Shown in pieces: positions 1 to 11,200 of a stretch of DNA of 64,000 bases. This stretch comes from Cordylochernes scorpioides (taxonomy: Eukaryota; Arthropoda; Arachnida; Pseudoscorpiones; Chernetidae): assembly GCA_030710605.1 (NCBI GenBank), contig CP092863.1, positions 115,820,680 to 115,884,679 on the forward strand, given 5' to 3'. The first letter of the stretch is position 1. Each line of letters starts with the position of its first letter. Made by a program: the position numbers and the translations under genes. The notes under the pieces are model-generated. The model ran no database searches, was not told where the DNA came from, and worked only from the letters and a program-made list of their open reading frames with translations.

Positions 1-356
1 TGGTTCTGTCTCTTCGACTATTTTGGTCCACTCTAGTCCAATTTTAGACCATCGGGCATGTAGATGTATGCGGCTGCTATTCTTTTGTCAACATATATAT
101 CCTTATATCTAATAATAATATTATATTTATAAAATCACTTATTTGACTGTTCTTTTGCATCACCGACCCACAACAAAAAGTTTTTGGCCTCCAAAACAAT
201 TTTTATAATCATTTATTTATATCATCACACTGATCAATTATATAGAGGGATTAAGTAAAATTAATCATTAGGCCTCCAGGGAAAAAGACACTGGAGGAAT
301 GATTAATTAATATTGATACAAGGAATTATTTCATAGAATATAGAGAGGGATTATTT
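1..356. other. AT-rich non-coding sequence
   Basis: No open frame or repeat recognised elsewhere in the window is visible here. A short imperfect inverted repeat built on 'attaatcatta' lies at about 257-312 around a 'ggcctcca' core. It is downstream of the last mRpL50 exon, which is read on the other strand. Confidence 0.5.
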
Positions 357-632
357 TTATGGAGATCGTTGGATGTGTGATCTAAACTGTTGGTTTTTGA
401 CTGCTATGACCCGGGATTCAATCCCGCATTGGTCATTTTAAATTTTTTAAAAAATGCTCCTAATGGTCCACAATTCTTTCAAAATCCAACCCATACCAGT
501 GAATGCAGGTAGTCAAATGGGGCTGTGGCATACTTATAAATGTAAAAGTCAAATGTTTTCACATATGTAGATATGTGGTGTATTTACAGGAAAGCAGTTG
601 ACAACTTCTATCAACCATGATAATCATCTTTA
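357..632 (+). repeat. tRNA-derived SINE (SINE-1), diverged copy
   Basis: A tRNA-like head with a B-box-like 'gggattcaatccc' at about 414-426 is followed by the body shared by all SINE-1 copies ('aaaatgctcc', 'ccaaccc', 'gtagatatgtggtg', 'ccatgataatcat'). It is more diverged than the copies at 44738 and 52905. The 3' end runs directly into a LINE 3'-end fragment. Confidence 0.75.
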
Positions 633-748
633 GATGCACTAAAGAGGACCTTTGGGAGAGGCCGCTGCTCATCATAAAACAGCTCGAGGAGCATGAAACT
701 CATAGAATTCGTGTAATCTTTACACAGGGGATAAGAAACAATAACATG
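630..748 (+). repeat. LINE 3'-end fragment (family of the 56-60 kb LINE)
   Basis: The sequence matches the last codons and 3' UTR of the RNase H-bearing LINE at 56098-59734: 'gaggacctttgggagagg', 'aaaacagctcgaggagcatg', and the terminal 'ggggataagaaacaa'. It is 5'-truncated to about 120 bp, as LINE insertions often are. Confidence 0.75.
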
Positions 749-980
749 ATAATCATCTACTCTACTGAGGGTGGGATACATGGTCTCTTCATACTTCCTT
801 CGCCATCCTCTTTTTCTCCGGCGTAGATGTGTCGTCCAGTCCATTGTTTTAGATCGTCTGTGTATCCCTGTCGTCTCCTTCCCCTGATCTCTTCCCCCGG
901 TGCTTTCCCTCCAACACTGTCAGCAAAGTCTCTCCTGCTGGCATCACATGTCTAGCAAACGTCAGTTTTACTACGTGTAC

Positions 981-1325
981 TAGAAATAATAATAGTAGAA
1001 TAACATTTGAAAACTATCCCTCATGTGCTTCTTTTGAATGAAAAATCGAAATTTATTTTAAGGAGAAATAACGATTATTTCTATCCTTTAGGGATGAAGT
1101 ATGAAAGGATGAATTGTGAAGAGTAATGATAAACACGGAAAAATAAAAGTGTCCAGGGATTTTCAGTTTATCATTACTCTCACAATTTCATACTTCATCC
1201 CTAAGGTTAGAAATAATCGTTATTTCTCCTTAAAATAAATTTAGATTTTTCGTTCAAAAGAAACACATGCGGGATAATTTTCAAATGTCGTTCTACAATC
1301 ATAAACTGCATTATATTGTATTAGA
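981..1325. repeat. Foldback (inverted-repeat) element
   Basis: Two arms of about 140 bp are near-perfect reverse complements: 'atttgaaaactatccctcat' through 'gtaatgataaac' on the left, and 'gtttatcattac' through 'gggataattttcaaat' on the right. The spacer is about 20 bp. 'agaaataataat' lies outside each arm and may be a target duplication. No coding capacity is seen. Confidence 0.75.
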
Positions 1326-1581
1326 AATAATAATAAAAAAGATATAAAAATGTGGTTTTAATAGTAATAGACTGCAAAGTAGAGTAAAAATTGCCTGTTT
1401 GTTCCTGTCATAGGTATTTCTATAGAAACCTGTTTTTAACTATTACTTGATTTAAATCTTTATATTTCAAACATAAAACTTTTCAAAGTGATGGACCCCA
1501 AAGATAATTTAAAAACTTTGATGACTTATCCACTTGCCAAAGTAAGCAAGAGAAAGGTATAAATGACTAAAAGGAAAGCTT

Positions 1582-1876
1582 GCTAAAAAATCTGGGCTCA
1601 GCTGGCCCGGCTGATAGTACCCTGTAAGGGCTCCTGATCCAGGATGAGCAGTGTTTGTACTCCATGTTAGGAGCTGCTGCACATGGCATCTGTTCCTCAT
1701 GTCAGAGGCGGCCATTTCTTTTGGAGCTAAGTCAGCCTGCCACTGAGTAGTGCTCCCAGTCTTAATAACAAAGGCAGACGCATTCTACTTCACCCAGTCA
1801 CAGACACCATCAAGGGTCACAACTTGATATCCTAATATGATTGAGTGGAGATAAGAAAGAAGAAGAAGAAGACTAA
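1582..1876 (+). repeat. Interspersed repeat R, copy 1
   Basis: About 290 bp with the landmarks 'gggctcagctggcc', 'gtttgtactccatgttag', 'gaggcggccatttcttttgg' and a terminal 'gattgagtggagataagaaa' with (gaa)n. Copies recur at 18465, 29255 (opposite strand) and 41700. The A-rich simple tail suggests a SINE or LINE 3' end; the family is not recognised. It abuts the 3' end of mRpL50. Confidence 0.7.
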
Positions 1877-1909
1877 AATCAAATTTATTAAAAAAAAAAA
1901 AAAAAACAA

Positions 1910-2227
1910 TCACACATCGGGCCATTCATAGACACCATGTCCAGGGTATTTCTTCTTGGCTCTGATGTCGGTGACGATGGTAGGGGAATTGTAGAAGGCG
2001 GAGACTCCATTAAAGAAGGTGTCTGTGTCCGGATTGAATCGGATATATTCTGGTTGGACATGGAGGTTGGGAGGCAGTTTGTCCTGGTTGGCCACCAGGT
2101 AATCGAAGGGATTGAGGGCCTCCACGGGGGAGAGGTAGAAGTTGAGGAGGTCGTTGAGGGTGTTTATCTTACTTAGGTCAGGGCTGGTCACCTCGTGGTC
2201 AAACTCCCTCTCGCACTTCTGGAGCAT
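1910..2227 (-). CDS. mRpL50: mRpL50 exon 4 (terminal coding exon)
   Basis: 105 codons plus TGA (1912-1910), starting after the acceptor 'gtgatgcag'. It begins in phase 0, matching the phase 0 end of exon 3. The residues include 'LNDLLNFYLSPVEALNPFDY' and 'LPPNLHVQPEYIRFNPDTDT', the conserved C-terminal half of mL50. The open frame runs past the acceptor to 2272, but the splice site and homology favour the start at 2227. A long poly-T run (poly-A on the plus strand, 1889-1906) separates the stop from AATAAA. Confidence 0.85.
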   Translation of the reverse strand: MLQKCEREFDHEVTSPDLSKINTLNDLLNFYLSPVEALNPFDYLVANQDKLPPNLHVQPEYIRFNPDTDTFFNGVSAFYNSPTIVTDIRAKKKYPGHGVYEWPDV

Positions 2228-5200
2228 CTGCATCACACATCCCGTTAACTTAAGTGTTATTTGATAAGGCACAATTTGGATTAATATTTTTAATTAGAAA
2301 AAAAGTGCCCAAAGTGGGATTTAATCCTGGATCATAGTGGTCAAAGACCAATGGTTTAGACTATGGATCCATCAATCCCCCTAAAATAAAATCTTATTTT
2401 TAAAACAGAGTGTATGACGTGGCAGATTTTTCAAGGAGCCATCTGACCAGAAGGAAGGTGTTCTGGAAGCCAGAGCTATCTTATTGGATACCGAACCTAA
2501 GGTAACCATCATGGTTTCATCATTATTTTAGTTATCAACATGTGAAAAATTAGGAAAAAAGGTCAGTTGATAAGGCACAATTTGGACTATAGATTATAAA
2601 CACAAGGTAATAAGACCAAATCCAAATAAATAAATAAATAGTGTGCGACGTTTCGGTAACAGCGTTGTTACCATCTTCAGACAAAAGTACTGAATGAGAA
2701 ATTTTACCACAGCATGTTTTAAATAGTTACTGTTATCAAGTGTGTAAACATATATTCTCTAGAAAACTATCTTCTTCTTATCTGCTATCTTGTTTACACA
2801 CTTGATAACAATAACTATTTAAAACATGCTGTGGTATAATTTCTCATTCAGTACTTTTGTCTGAAGATGGTAACAACGCTGTTACCGAAACGTCACACAC
2901 TATTTATCTATTTAGATTTGGTCTTATTACCTTGTGAAGTGTTATTTCTTATCCATTTCTGCAAAAAGGTCCTAATACTTTGTATTTATTATTCAGTATA
3001 ACAACGGAGTTACAATCACACACTATATATTTATTTGGATTTGGTCTTATTACCTTGTGTTTATAATCTACTAGCGGACGTACCCGGCTTCGCCCGAGGT
3101 TTTACCCGAGTAAAGGTTTTTCTAACGAACATTTGTTAAAACAATTCTCTATAAACTTATAAAAAAAAAAAGATATATTTTGATAATTTGAAACTCTTAT
3201 ATTTGAATCTCTCGATAAAGTGAACATTTTTTCCCCGGTCCCTGTGTGCCGTGTCATCCTGAATTTTGTCTTTCCTAATTTTCTACATTACAAAATCATC
3301 GTTTTATCTAGTGAACATATTTTCCCCGGTCCCTTGAAAAATACTCGATAAGTTGAATAAAATCATGGTCGTTTATGGAAGATGGACGTAGTTCCCGGAG
3401 GTCACCCGCCCCCCGCGCGCCAGGACCTCTTGATCCCTCTGATTGGCCGGCGGCCGGGCAGACCTAAGCCTAAGCAAGGTGGCGCTGCTTGCGAGTTAAA
3501 GCTACAAATCTGCAAATAACTCTAAGGATATTAAAGATATTCAAGAAATTATTTTTCGTAAACCTTTCCGGAGATACACCTAATAATATCCCAAAATTTC
3601 ACGGCGATTGGATGTATAGTTTTTGAATCCATAGAGGACACACAGACACACACACACACACACAGACATTCAATTTTATATATATAGACTAGCCGAATGA
3701 CCCGGGCAACGCCCGTGTTTTACCCGATTGAATGTTTTTATTCAAATACTATTTGTTACAATTATAAATTGGCGCCTTAAATAAATGCATATACAGTGGT
3801 ACCTCGACATACGAGCGCCCCAACATACAAGTTTTTCGAGATACGAGCCGACGAGCAAGTGATTTTTTGCTTTTAGTTACGAGCGAAATTCGAGATACCA
3901 GTTTGGTTCGGTAGTAACACGCAGTCGCGCCATCACGATCAGTTAGCAGCGTGCTTCCGCTGTGATAAGTTGTGTTTTGTGTTCGCGTTTTGTGTTGCGT
4001 TTACATTTACAGTTTTAGTTCATTTATTTTTATAACCATGGATAGGAAGAAAGTTTGTAAAAAGTCAAGTGCTAAGAAAAAGATGATGAGTATTGAATTA
4101 AAACGTGAAATTTCTACAAGTGAGATAAAGGAGATTTTAGGAATGTGGGAGAGAGTTTCACAGTTCGTGGAAAAAAAAACACCCAGAAAAAGTTGCAACA
4201 GGTCGTGCATCTGACCTTTTTAATGACACTTGCCTAACTCATTTCCGGAACATTCTGAGAGGGAGGAAGAAACAAACCTCCTTGGACATGTTTTTTTCTA
4301 AACGGCCTACAGGTGAAAGCGAGAAAAATGTAGCGAAAAAGGCAAAGACCAATGAGGATATCTAATTTATTTCTCTTTTTTGTTTTTGTGCAATAAATAT
4401 TTGATATTTATAAATACGTTTTTATTATTTAAAACCACGTAACAAAAATAACTGGGGTGACATTTTGGAGGTTGGAACGGATTAATGGTAGTTCAATTGT
4501 TTTGTATGGGGAAATTTGCTTCGAGATACGAGTAATTCAAGATATGAGCAAGTTTGCGGAATGAATTAAACTTGTATGTCGAGGTACCACTGTATTAGTT
4601 AATAACTATAGCCTATGTGCTTTATCTGTCTATGCACTGTTGGCTTCCGTAGGCGTCTCTTACTGGGAAAAGAAAGAGAGGATTCCATTTAGTTATTAAC
4701 TAATATATGCATTTATTTAAGGTGCGACCCGCTCCAACACAATAGTTACAAAAACCAAAAAGCGAGTGGGGGGGGGGGGTCAAAGTCAAAAACAAAGTGT
4801 CTCGCGTAGTGGCGGCGCCATCCATAGCCACGTGATCGTAGCCAACCAATAGGAGAGCGCCATTTAAAAAAAAAAGCAAACGGTGACAGAGATGATGACG
4901 CTCGTAACTGTATATAGAATTTATAATCTATAATCGTGTACCTAATCCTTACTAAATACCTCTTTGGCAAATTCTGAAAATTTCATTTGATCCCTTGTAA
5001 ATCTCATGAAGTCCGCCCCTGGGCCATTAGTCAAAAACCAATGTCTTCAGATGGGTGTTCCTTAGTTTGCCAACGCTGGTGTCATGGCTTTGTCACTGAC
5101 TCCGCTAGTTTGCGGCAGCAGTCAATAGATGGCACATAGTTTTAGCTTCTATTTTGACGGGAGAGGTGACCATTATTAGAACATTATATTTTCCAGGCAA

Positions 5201-8200
5201 TTATTTGCGAGGAAAAAAAAAAAGTTGTAAAAATTCTATTAATTACAGTTTTGCATATACATACACTCAAAAATATATTTATATTCATATATATATATTT
5301 TTTTGTATTTCATATTTCTTTAAAATGCAAATATTTTTAATATATGTAATTGTTTTGAAAATAGAGCAATCCATAAATAAATCTTTAATTAAAAAGGCAT
5401 ATATTGGATAAAAAAATCATTTATTTTACCAATATTTCAGTTGGCTGAACGCCAACCTTTATCAAGGTGTTTTAACATTTTAAAAGTTATGTAAACACTT
5501 TAATATGTTATAACATCTTGATAAAGGTTGGCGTTCAGCCAACTGAAATATTGGTAAAATAAATGATTTTTTTGATCCAATATATGTCTTTTTAATTAAA
5601 GATTTAATTGTGTAGATATGTGTATATACAGTAGAACCTCAATGAGAGGACACCTCTCTACAAAGGACAGTTTTCATTTACAAAATTACCATTTTTTACT
5701 ATTTACCAACTCTCCAGTAAGAGGATACCTCTTCATAAAGGACAATTTACCTCTGCAACTATGTGTTGTCCTTTACAGGGAGGTAGTTCTACTGTACATG
5801 TAACAATTTATCTCTTTATACAAAAAAAAAGAGAGAATTTTTACTCCTGTGGAAAGACAGAAAATGCTCAGAAGCTCGGTTAAATAAATAAAAAAGTTTA
5901 TAAGAAACTCTTCACGATTTTCTACTTTTTATAAGTAAATTCTATATATAAACAACAACAACAAAAAGCCTTTATTTAAGGTCAATGACCCTATACAGGA
6001 TTCACCAGAGGTATGCATAAGAACAAAGCAGTGAGACAAAGGAAATAACGATATAGACAGAAGAAAAAGAAAAAAAAAAAAACAAGAAAGAGAAAGAGGT
6101 AAGCAATAAAAAAACAACACAAAAAGAGTAGCAGTAAGAAAGTGAGGAGTGAGTGTCACTTGGCCTTCTTCTGAGATATGGACTTGTGGAAACCATAAAA
6201 CGCCGTAGCAATATACTTTTTTTGGGTCATATTGTCAATTATTGATGGAAGTGAAGCACAGAGTTGCCCAGTTTTGAGCATAAGGGTTCTTCTTTCTTCT
6301 TTCAGAGCAGAGCAATCAAAATATAGCGAGTGAGTTTCATATATCTATATTTTTTGCTTTTATCCCTAGTACACGTGGTACAGGCCATGTTAATCATGGT
6401 GGGTAGAAGTTGGCGATTGCTTTTACTGTACACCATATGTCTACATATGTGAAAAGCAATTTGACTTTTGCACTTACAAATGTGCCAGAGCTCCGTTTGA
6501 TTACTTGTACTCACTGGTGGGGGGGAATCGAACCCGGGTCGTAGCGGTTGAAAACCAACGGTTTAGACCATCGTTCCACCAACTCCCTTGTTATTAAATA
6601 ATAAAAAATGGTAATTTTGACAATGAAAACTGTCCTTTATAGAGAGGTGTCCTCTAGTGCAAGTGTCCTCTCATTGAGGTTATACTGTATACAGTTACTG
6701 TTACTTGCACCCGCTGGTGGGGTTGGACTTTTGCAAGAATTGGAGGCCATTGCAGCATTTTTTAAAAATAATATTTATATACAATTCCAGAGTTGAATTG
6801 ATCCTTAGAGATACCCCATAAGATTGATTACCTGGTACTTGATCAGGTTGTCATCCAGACGAATCTCCTTCCAATTCTCCTGCGCGACACTTGTAGCACC
6901 CATCACTTGATGTGCCAGCTCCTTCACCTTCTGTTCCACATTCTCACCAGGGGTGTACGACTTACGCGGCAGCTGGAATCTGTGGTAAACACACGCTGAT
7001 CATTAGACAATACGAGAAACTTCACACACTATTAATTTATTTGGATTAAGTCTTTATTTTCTTGTTTCTGATCATGTAACTAAAATTTACTGATGGCTTG
7101 CGCCATCTATCAGAATAAATATTACCTAATTGATTATTCCAGAGAAGCTACCATGTTCTAGCCCTGGAAATTATATATTTTTACCTCTACTTAATTAAAA
7201 GCTATTTCTACAGGTCTTATACTACAATGAATAAAATTTGAATGAGGGAGGGCCTGGCTCATCAGTGGTAAACCCTCCTTATGCCCACATGCTCATGTCC
7301 TTCTCATTTAATTTAAATGTATTTTTTTTTGCGATAATTTTTAGCAATAAACTCAAGTGTGGCTCAGGGCATGTCTTTTAATTCACTTTTAACTGACTCA
7401 CCTTTTCTAGTTTTTTTTTTTTCCTTATACAGTAGAACCTCCCTGTAAAGGTCACCCAATTGCAGAGCCAAAGTGTCCTTTAGGGAGAGATGTCCTCTTA
7501 CGGGAGAGTTGCAAAATAGTAAAAATAGTAATTTTGGAAATGAAAACTGTCCTGTGTAGAGAGGTGTCTTCTAGCATGAGTGTCCTCTCATGGAGGTTCT
7601 ACTGTATTATATAATTATAATATATTGTTGTGTGTCAACAAGCAACCGACCGGAAAATACACATGACCGTTACAAAATTATCTTAAATTTTGTTTATTTT
7701 ATTATTTTTCAGAGAAACGGCACCACAGAGATAACAGGTACAAGTTGTATTTGACCACGGACCGCCGTTTTCGCGGAATGCTTACAAATACAACGTGCCA
7801 GTTATCGTTTGACCTTCGTGCTATTTATTTATTTTTTTTTCTTTTTATCCTTGCCCGGCGAACGAAAGATGTCTTGTACCAGATCTAACCCTCCCAACGG
7901 CTATACCGCAGAGAATCGGACCTCAACAACCCTCCAGAACCGGACCACAAGCCCAGCCCTGGAACGGGCCATGGTGACCATAGCCCACCAGGACAATGTA
8001 CTGCAGCCTCTCAATAAAATGAGCTTTACATCCCCACTTCAGCCTCATCACATGGTGGAGAGCAGTGTCGGCCCAGCACCTCAAGCAGCGAACATAAATA
8101 TCGGCTACGGAGAGACGCCATGTTTCAACCCGGAGGAGGAAGACATCGAGGACCACGTGGAGGAATTCAAGACGTGGCTGACGGCGAGCAAGGTACTGAA

Positions 8201-11200
8201 GGGAGACTGGACGAAGGCCCTAGTACGGCGGCTTCCACTTGACGGCCGCGAATTTATCAAGTGCAGGTTTGACCCTTCAGCCGCACTTGAAGACGTCTTG
8301 GAAGCACTGAAACTTTGCTACCCAAGGAACGACGGTCGGGCACGTAGTAGGGGTAACGAATTAAAGAAAACGAGACGGCCCCAGTCCACGGAAGATACTT
8401 GATGAACCTGATTACGGCCCACGCGACGGCAGGTGAGTTTTCGCCGTTTGATTCAAGCAAGGAGGCATTGTGGGCATTGGCTCCAAAAGACTGCCTACTA
8501 CTGGCAGCCTCGTGGAGTACCACGCGGAACCCAGAAGAGGCCGACTTCCTACAGGCGGCGAAATTCCTTGACGAGGCGGATAAATGGAACAAGGAACGGC
8601 GGAAGAGTGGGAACAAAAACAAGGACGAAATCCAAGGACCGAAGCGCCCACGGAGAAAGCAAGAAGGTTTATGCTGCCGGACGGGACGCCAAGATGCTTC
8701 ACCTGTTACCAGACGGGGCACAAACACTGGGATTGCCCGAAAAGGAGGCCACGTGGTAAGTACAACTTTACCTCTAATCCTGTGGTGGAAGTTTCAAACA
8801 GTGTAGAGAGTGTACCACGTGTATTTTCCGAGGTTACTGGTAACACCAATCGCATAATCTTCAGGGTAAAAGGACAACCGGGGGTTAACGAGAAACAGAC
8901 ATTAAATAAGGTACCACTAGAAAAATCCACTTTAGAAATAGGGGGTACAGCAATGGAAAAATTCCGTTGGACAGGTATGACAAATTTCTGTTTAATCACG
9001 CATATCAATGAGACACATTGTAGGCAAACTGATTTTCGATTCAGGGGCAAATGTTAGCTGCATAGACGAAGGAATAGCCAACGCACTAGGATGTGCTAGA
9101 ATGCCTTCAAAATTACTTATACGGGGAATAAGTGGGTCAGTAGTCTCGAACACGTGCACATACTTGGAGGTCAACATTGATGGTTTCGACATATGTGGCA
9201 GGTTCACCATAATTCCAGGAAACGGGGAAAAGATTATTTTCGGCGTCGATATTCTAACAAACTATCATTGCAAAATTATGTTTAGAGACGAATCGGTAGA
9301 ATTGTATAGGCCAAAAATAGGCACGGACGACCACGTGGTAGAACTAAACGAAGAACGGGAACTCGAGAGGTTAGGCACAATTACGAACGATCGGAAAAAC
9401 CCCAAACAAAAGTACTGCATACTAGACGACCTTGAAATTGCACCACGTTGAAAAACGAGGGTTAAGTTAAAAGGGCCAACAGTAATGGCGGGCATTTTAG
9501 AACCCCACCCCGACTGCGTAAGAAGAACGGGGCTACTAATACCATCAGTACACGTTTCCGAAACGGTATCCGAGATATTCATTGATGTCATTAATACTAG
9601 GAACGAGCCGGTGCGGTTGGTAGCAAACTCGTGCTTGTTACGATCCGGCGGGGAAATAGCGAATGTTTCTTTCCTAAGTGAACAGGTGGGATACAGTATG
9701 ACGGCCACGTGCAAATACGAACCACAGAAGTTCGATATAAACCCGGAGCTATCGGACAGCGAAAAAATCGACGTACTGGACGTATTGTACAGGTATCGGG
9801 AACTTTTCTCAGAAGAGTGGAATAAGGCGGCAGATATCGAACCGTACCACATTAAACTTAAAGCGAACACGGAACCAATTCGACAAAAAGCCTATCGCCG
9901 CAGTCCTAAGGAACGTGACATTATAGAGGAACAGGTTAAAGAAATGTGTGAAAAAGGAGTTATTAGAAACTCAACATCTCCATGGGCGAGCCCGGTCGTT
10001 TTGGTTAAAAAATCAGACGGATCCTATAGATTTTGTGTGGACTATAGAAAAGTTAACAACGTAACCGAAAAATTTTCATATCCATTACCGGATATCACCG
10101 ACTGCCTGGACCGTTTAGCGGGAATGAAGTATTTCTCTCACACGGATTTTGTTAGCGGTTATTGGCAGTGTCCACTGGACGAAACAAGCAAGCCAATTAC
10201 AGCGTTCACGACGGGTAACGGGTTGTACGAGTTTCAAGTGTTACCCTTTGGTTTAACCGGGGCACCGGGTCATTTCGAAAGAATCATGGATACACTGTTA
10301 GCTGAATTGAAATGGTCCGAGTGTATGGTTTATCTAGATGACGTCATCGTGTACGGAAGAGACATACGTGAACACAACGAGCGGTTAACAAATGTTCTAG
10401 AATGTTTCCGCGGGGCAGGTTTATCCCTTAAGCCATCAAAATGTAGATTCGCCTACCAAAAGTTACCAATTTTGGGACACGTGGTATCGGAAAACGGCGT
10501 AGAACCGGCTACTGATAAGATCGAGGCAGTTAAGGAATTTCCGATTCCGAAAAATGTCAAGCAGGTTCGCTCGTTTCTGGGACTTTGCGGCTATTATCGC
10601 CGTTTAATAAAAAACTTTTCAAAGATAAGCAAACCGCTGACGTGTTTAACGGAAAAAAGATAAGAGATTCGTGATAGGTCCGGCCGAAATAGAAGCTTTC
10701 GAAACCTTAAAAAAAAAATTGACTGAGGAGCCAATTCTAGCACACTTCAACCCAGACGCTAGAATAGAAATACATATGGACGCATCAATCGTGGGATTAG
10801 GCGCGGTGCTAATGCAACCGGACAATGACGGGTTTTTGCACCCGATCCACTACTTGTCGAGAACAACATCGAAACACGAGAGTAAATATGGTATCTCAGA
10901 ACTAGAGTGTTTAGCAATAGTCTGGGCTCTACAAAAGTTACGGCCGTACATCTTCGGGAGAGAATTCAAAGTCGTAACCGACCATAGCGCGTTAACGTGG
11001 CTAGCTAACGTACGTGACCCGTGCTCAAGACTTACTAGATGGGGGTTAAAACTCATGGAGCATGACTTTGAAATAGTCCACCGCGCAGGGAGGAAGAACG
11101 TTGCACCGGACGCACTCTCACGCAACCCGTTCCACAAAAACGATACGAACGTCGAAGACAACTTCAACGATTTAACGGCATGCACAGTACGGATCGACGA

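Larger units (their letters stand above)
2263..2936 (+). mobile_element. Composite hammerhead-type insertion carrying a delta-tubulin exon
   Basis: The segment is flanked by an exact 11-bp duplication, AAGTGTTATTT (2252-2262 and 2937-2947). Inside are (1) a family A terminus 'gataaggcacaatttgga' at 2263-2280; (2) about 275 bp (2286-2562) nearly identical to delta-tubulin intron 1/exon 2/intron 2 at 40499-40757; (3) a second family A start at 2568 and a full inverted pair ending at 2936. The single outer duplication implies that all parts inserted together. It sits 23 bp upstream of the mRpL50 exon 4 acceptor. Confidence 0.8.

Noticed and set aside
2263-2567. Simple segmental duplication of the tubulin locus
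   Set aside because: The homology stops at family A sequence on both sides and the exact 11-bp duplication lies outside the whole composite, favouring insertion as one mobile unit.
5154-6211. Short plus- and minus-strand ORFs of 60-85 codons
   Set aside because: Low-complexity or repeat-derived (family B, M1 and LINE 3' UTR), with no independent support.
8257-9870. Minus-strand ORFs of 72-201 codons over the Gypsy element
   Set aside because: They oppose well-supported Gag, protease and RT frames and show no domain.
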